Positions 63,805-64,000 of a DNA stretch of 64,000 nucleotides are shown here, one piece after another; the first letter of the stretch is position 1; the number at the start of each line of letters is the position of its first letter. Made by a program: the position numbers and the translations under genes. The notes beneath the pieces were generated by a model. The model saw only the letters and a list, made by a program, of their open reading frames with translations, was not told the origin of the DNA and ran no database searches. The stretch is taken from contig NZ_LFXL01000025.1 in NCBI RefSeq assembly GCF_001270745.1, forward strand, positions 124,001-188,000, in the 5' to 3' direction. The DNA is from Jiangella muralis. Its GTDB lineage: Bacteria; Actinomycetota; Actinomycetes; Jiangellales; Jiangellaceae.

Positions 63805-64000
63805 CCACCACCACACCCCCGCAGGAATGCGCCCTCAAATGGTGCAACGAAGCCGGCGAACACCGCACCCACCGCCAGTACGTCCTGTCCCTGATCGCCT
63901 GGCACCGCACCTGGCTCGTCGGCATCAACGTCGTCCAAACCGACGACGGGCCCCTGCACGTCGAGCTGACCGCCACCACCCGCTGGTCCGCGCCGGCCAC
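63801..64000 (+). CDS. Partial unknown protein, runs off the right edge
   Basis: An open frame of 66 complete codons with no stop before the window end, starting at ATG 63801 that overlaps the previous stop (ATGA). It begins MTTTTPPQECALKWCNEAGE and has HRTHRQYV and HLHVEL-like beta segments; C10 and C15 with H21 and H24 could form a metal site. GC-rich third positions support coding. The frame is translationally coupled to the 63250 gene. Confidence 0.7.
   Translation, partial: MTTTTPPQECALKWCNEAGEHRTHRQYVLSLIAWHRTWLVGINVVQTDDGPLHVELTATTRWSAPA

Overview
The window is very GC-rich, has strongly GC-biased third codon positions, and carries an actinobacterial gene order. From left to right the backbone runs lpd, E2 acyltransferase, TIGR01777 epimerase, lipB, lipA, DUF4191, RDD, glnA, glnE, glnA2, nadE, panB, map, ppgK, rnpB, and then RNase H/phosphatase, zinc ribbon and Nif3. 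This follows, with insertions, the order known around Rv2215-Rv2230c of Mycobacterium tuberculosis. A high-GC actinomycete is therefore well supported. A genus (Jiangella-like, for example) would be a guess. There are no tRNA genes, CRISPR arrays or obvious transposase genes. The only RNA gene recognised is RNase P RNA.

Layout. 0-5 kb: repeat copy A, a small conserved protein, lpd, the E2 subunit with two near-identical lipoyl domains, and an epimerase. 5-11.4 kb: accessory genes (a membrane pseudokinase, DedA-like protein, peptidase E, BCCT transporter, luciferase-like oxidoreductase). 11.4-16 kb: lipoate synthesis and glnA, which sits behind a clear GlnR box. 16-18.4 kb: a deaminase and a frameshifted ECF sigma factor with its YciI/DGPF partner. 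18.4-31.2 kb: glnE, a TetR-controlled dehydratase/imine-reductase pair, a fluoride-exporter operon joined to glnA2, then nadE, panB and map. 31.2-37.4 kb: a secreted subtilase, ppgK, rnpB, a small Cas2-fold-like protein and a sortase-anchored calcium-binding-type protein. 37.4-57.4 kb: accessory genes (siderophore-binding lipoprotein, metallo-hydrolase, fused glycyl-tRNA synthetase, methyltransferase, M64 peptidase, YaaA, polysaccharide deacetylase, and a ROK-regulated sugar ABC operon with a dehydrogenase). 57.4-59.9 kb: a repeat-rich gap and a two-gene XRE/ImmA module. 59.9-64 kb: RNase H/phosphatase, zinc ribbon, Nif3, and a small-gene cluster that runs off the right edge.

Nitrogen control is the main functional theme. 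GlnR probably controls glnA, GlnE adenylylates GlnA, and GlnA2 is a second GS-family enzyme. NadE and PanB supply cofactors, and LipA/LipB supply the lipoate carried by the E2 protein.

Two genome-wide habits stand out. First, many genes look leaderless: a TAnnnT -10 element ends 6 to 8 bases (most often exactly 6) before the start codon, with no Shine-Dalgarno sequence. Second, gaps between genes hold several families of long inverted repeats. The most striking is a four-copy mosaic repeat whose central module (about 128 bp) folds into a long hairpin. Its arms change in matched pairs between copies, which suggests selection on structure. One small gene at 62682-62960 appears to use an AUC start codon behind a well-placed Shine-Dalgarno sequence.
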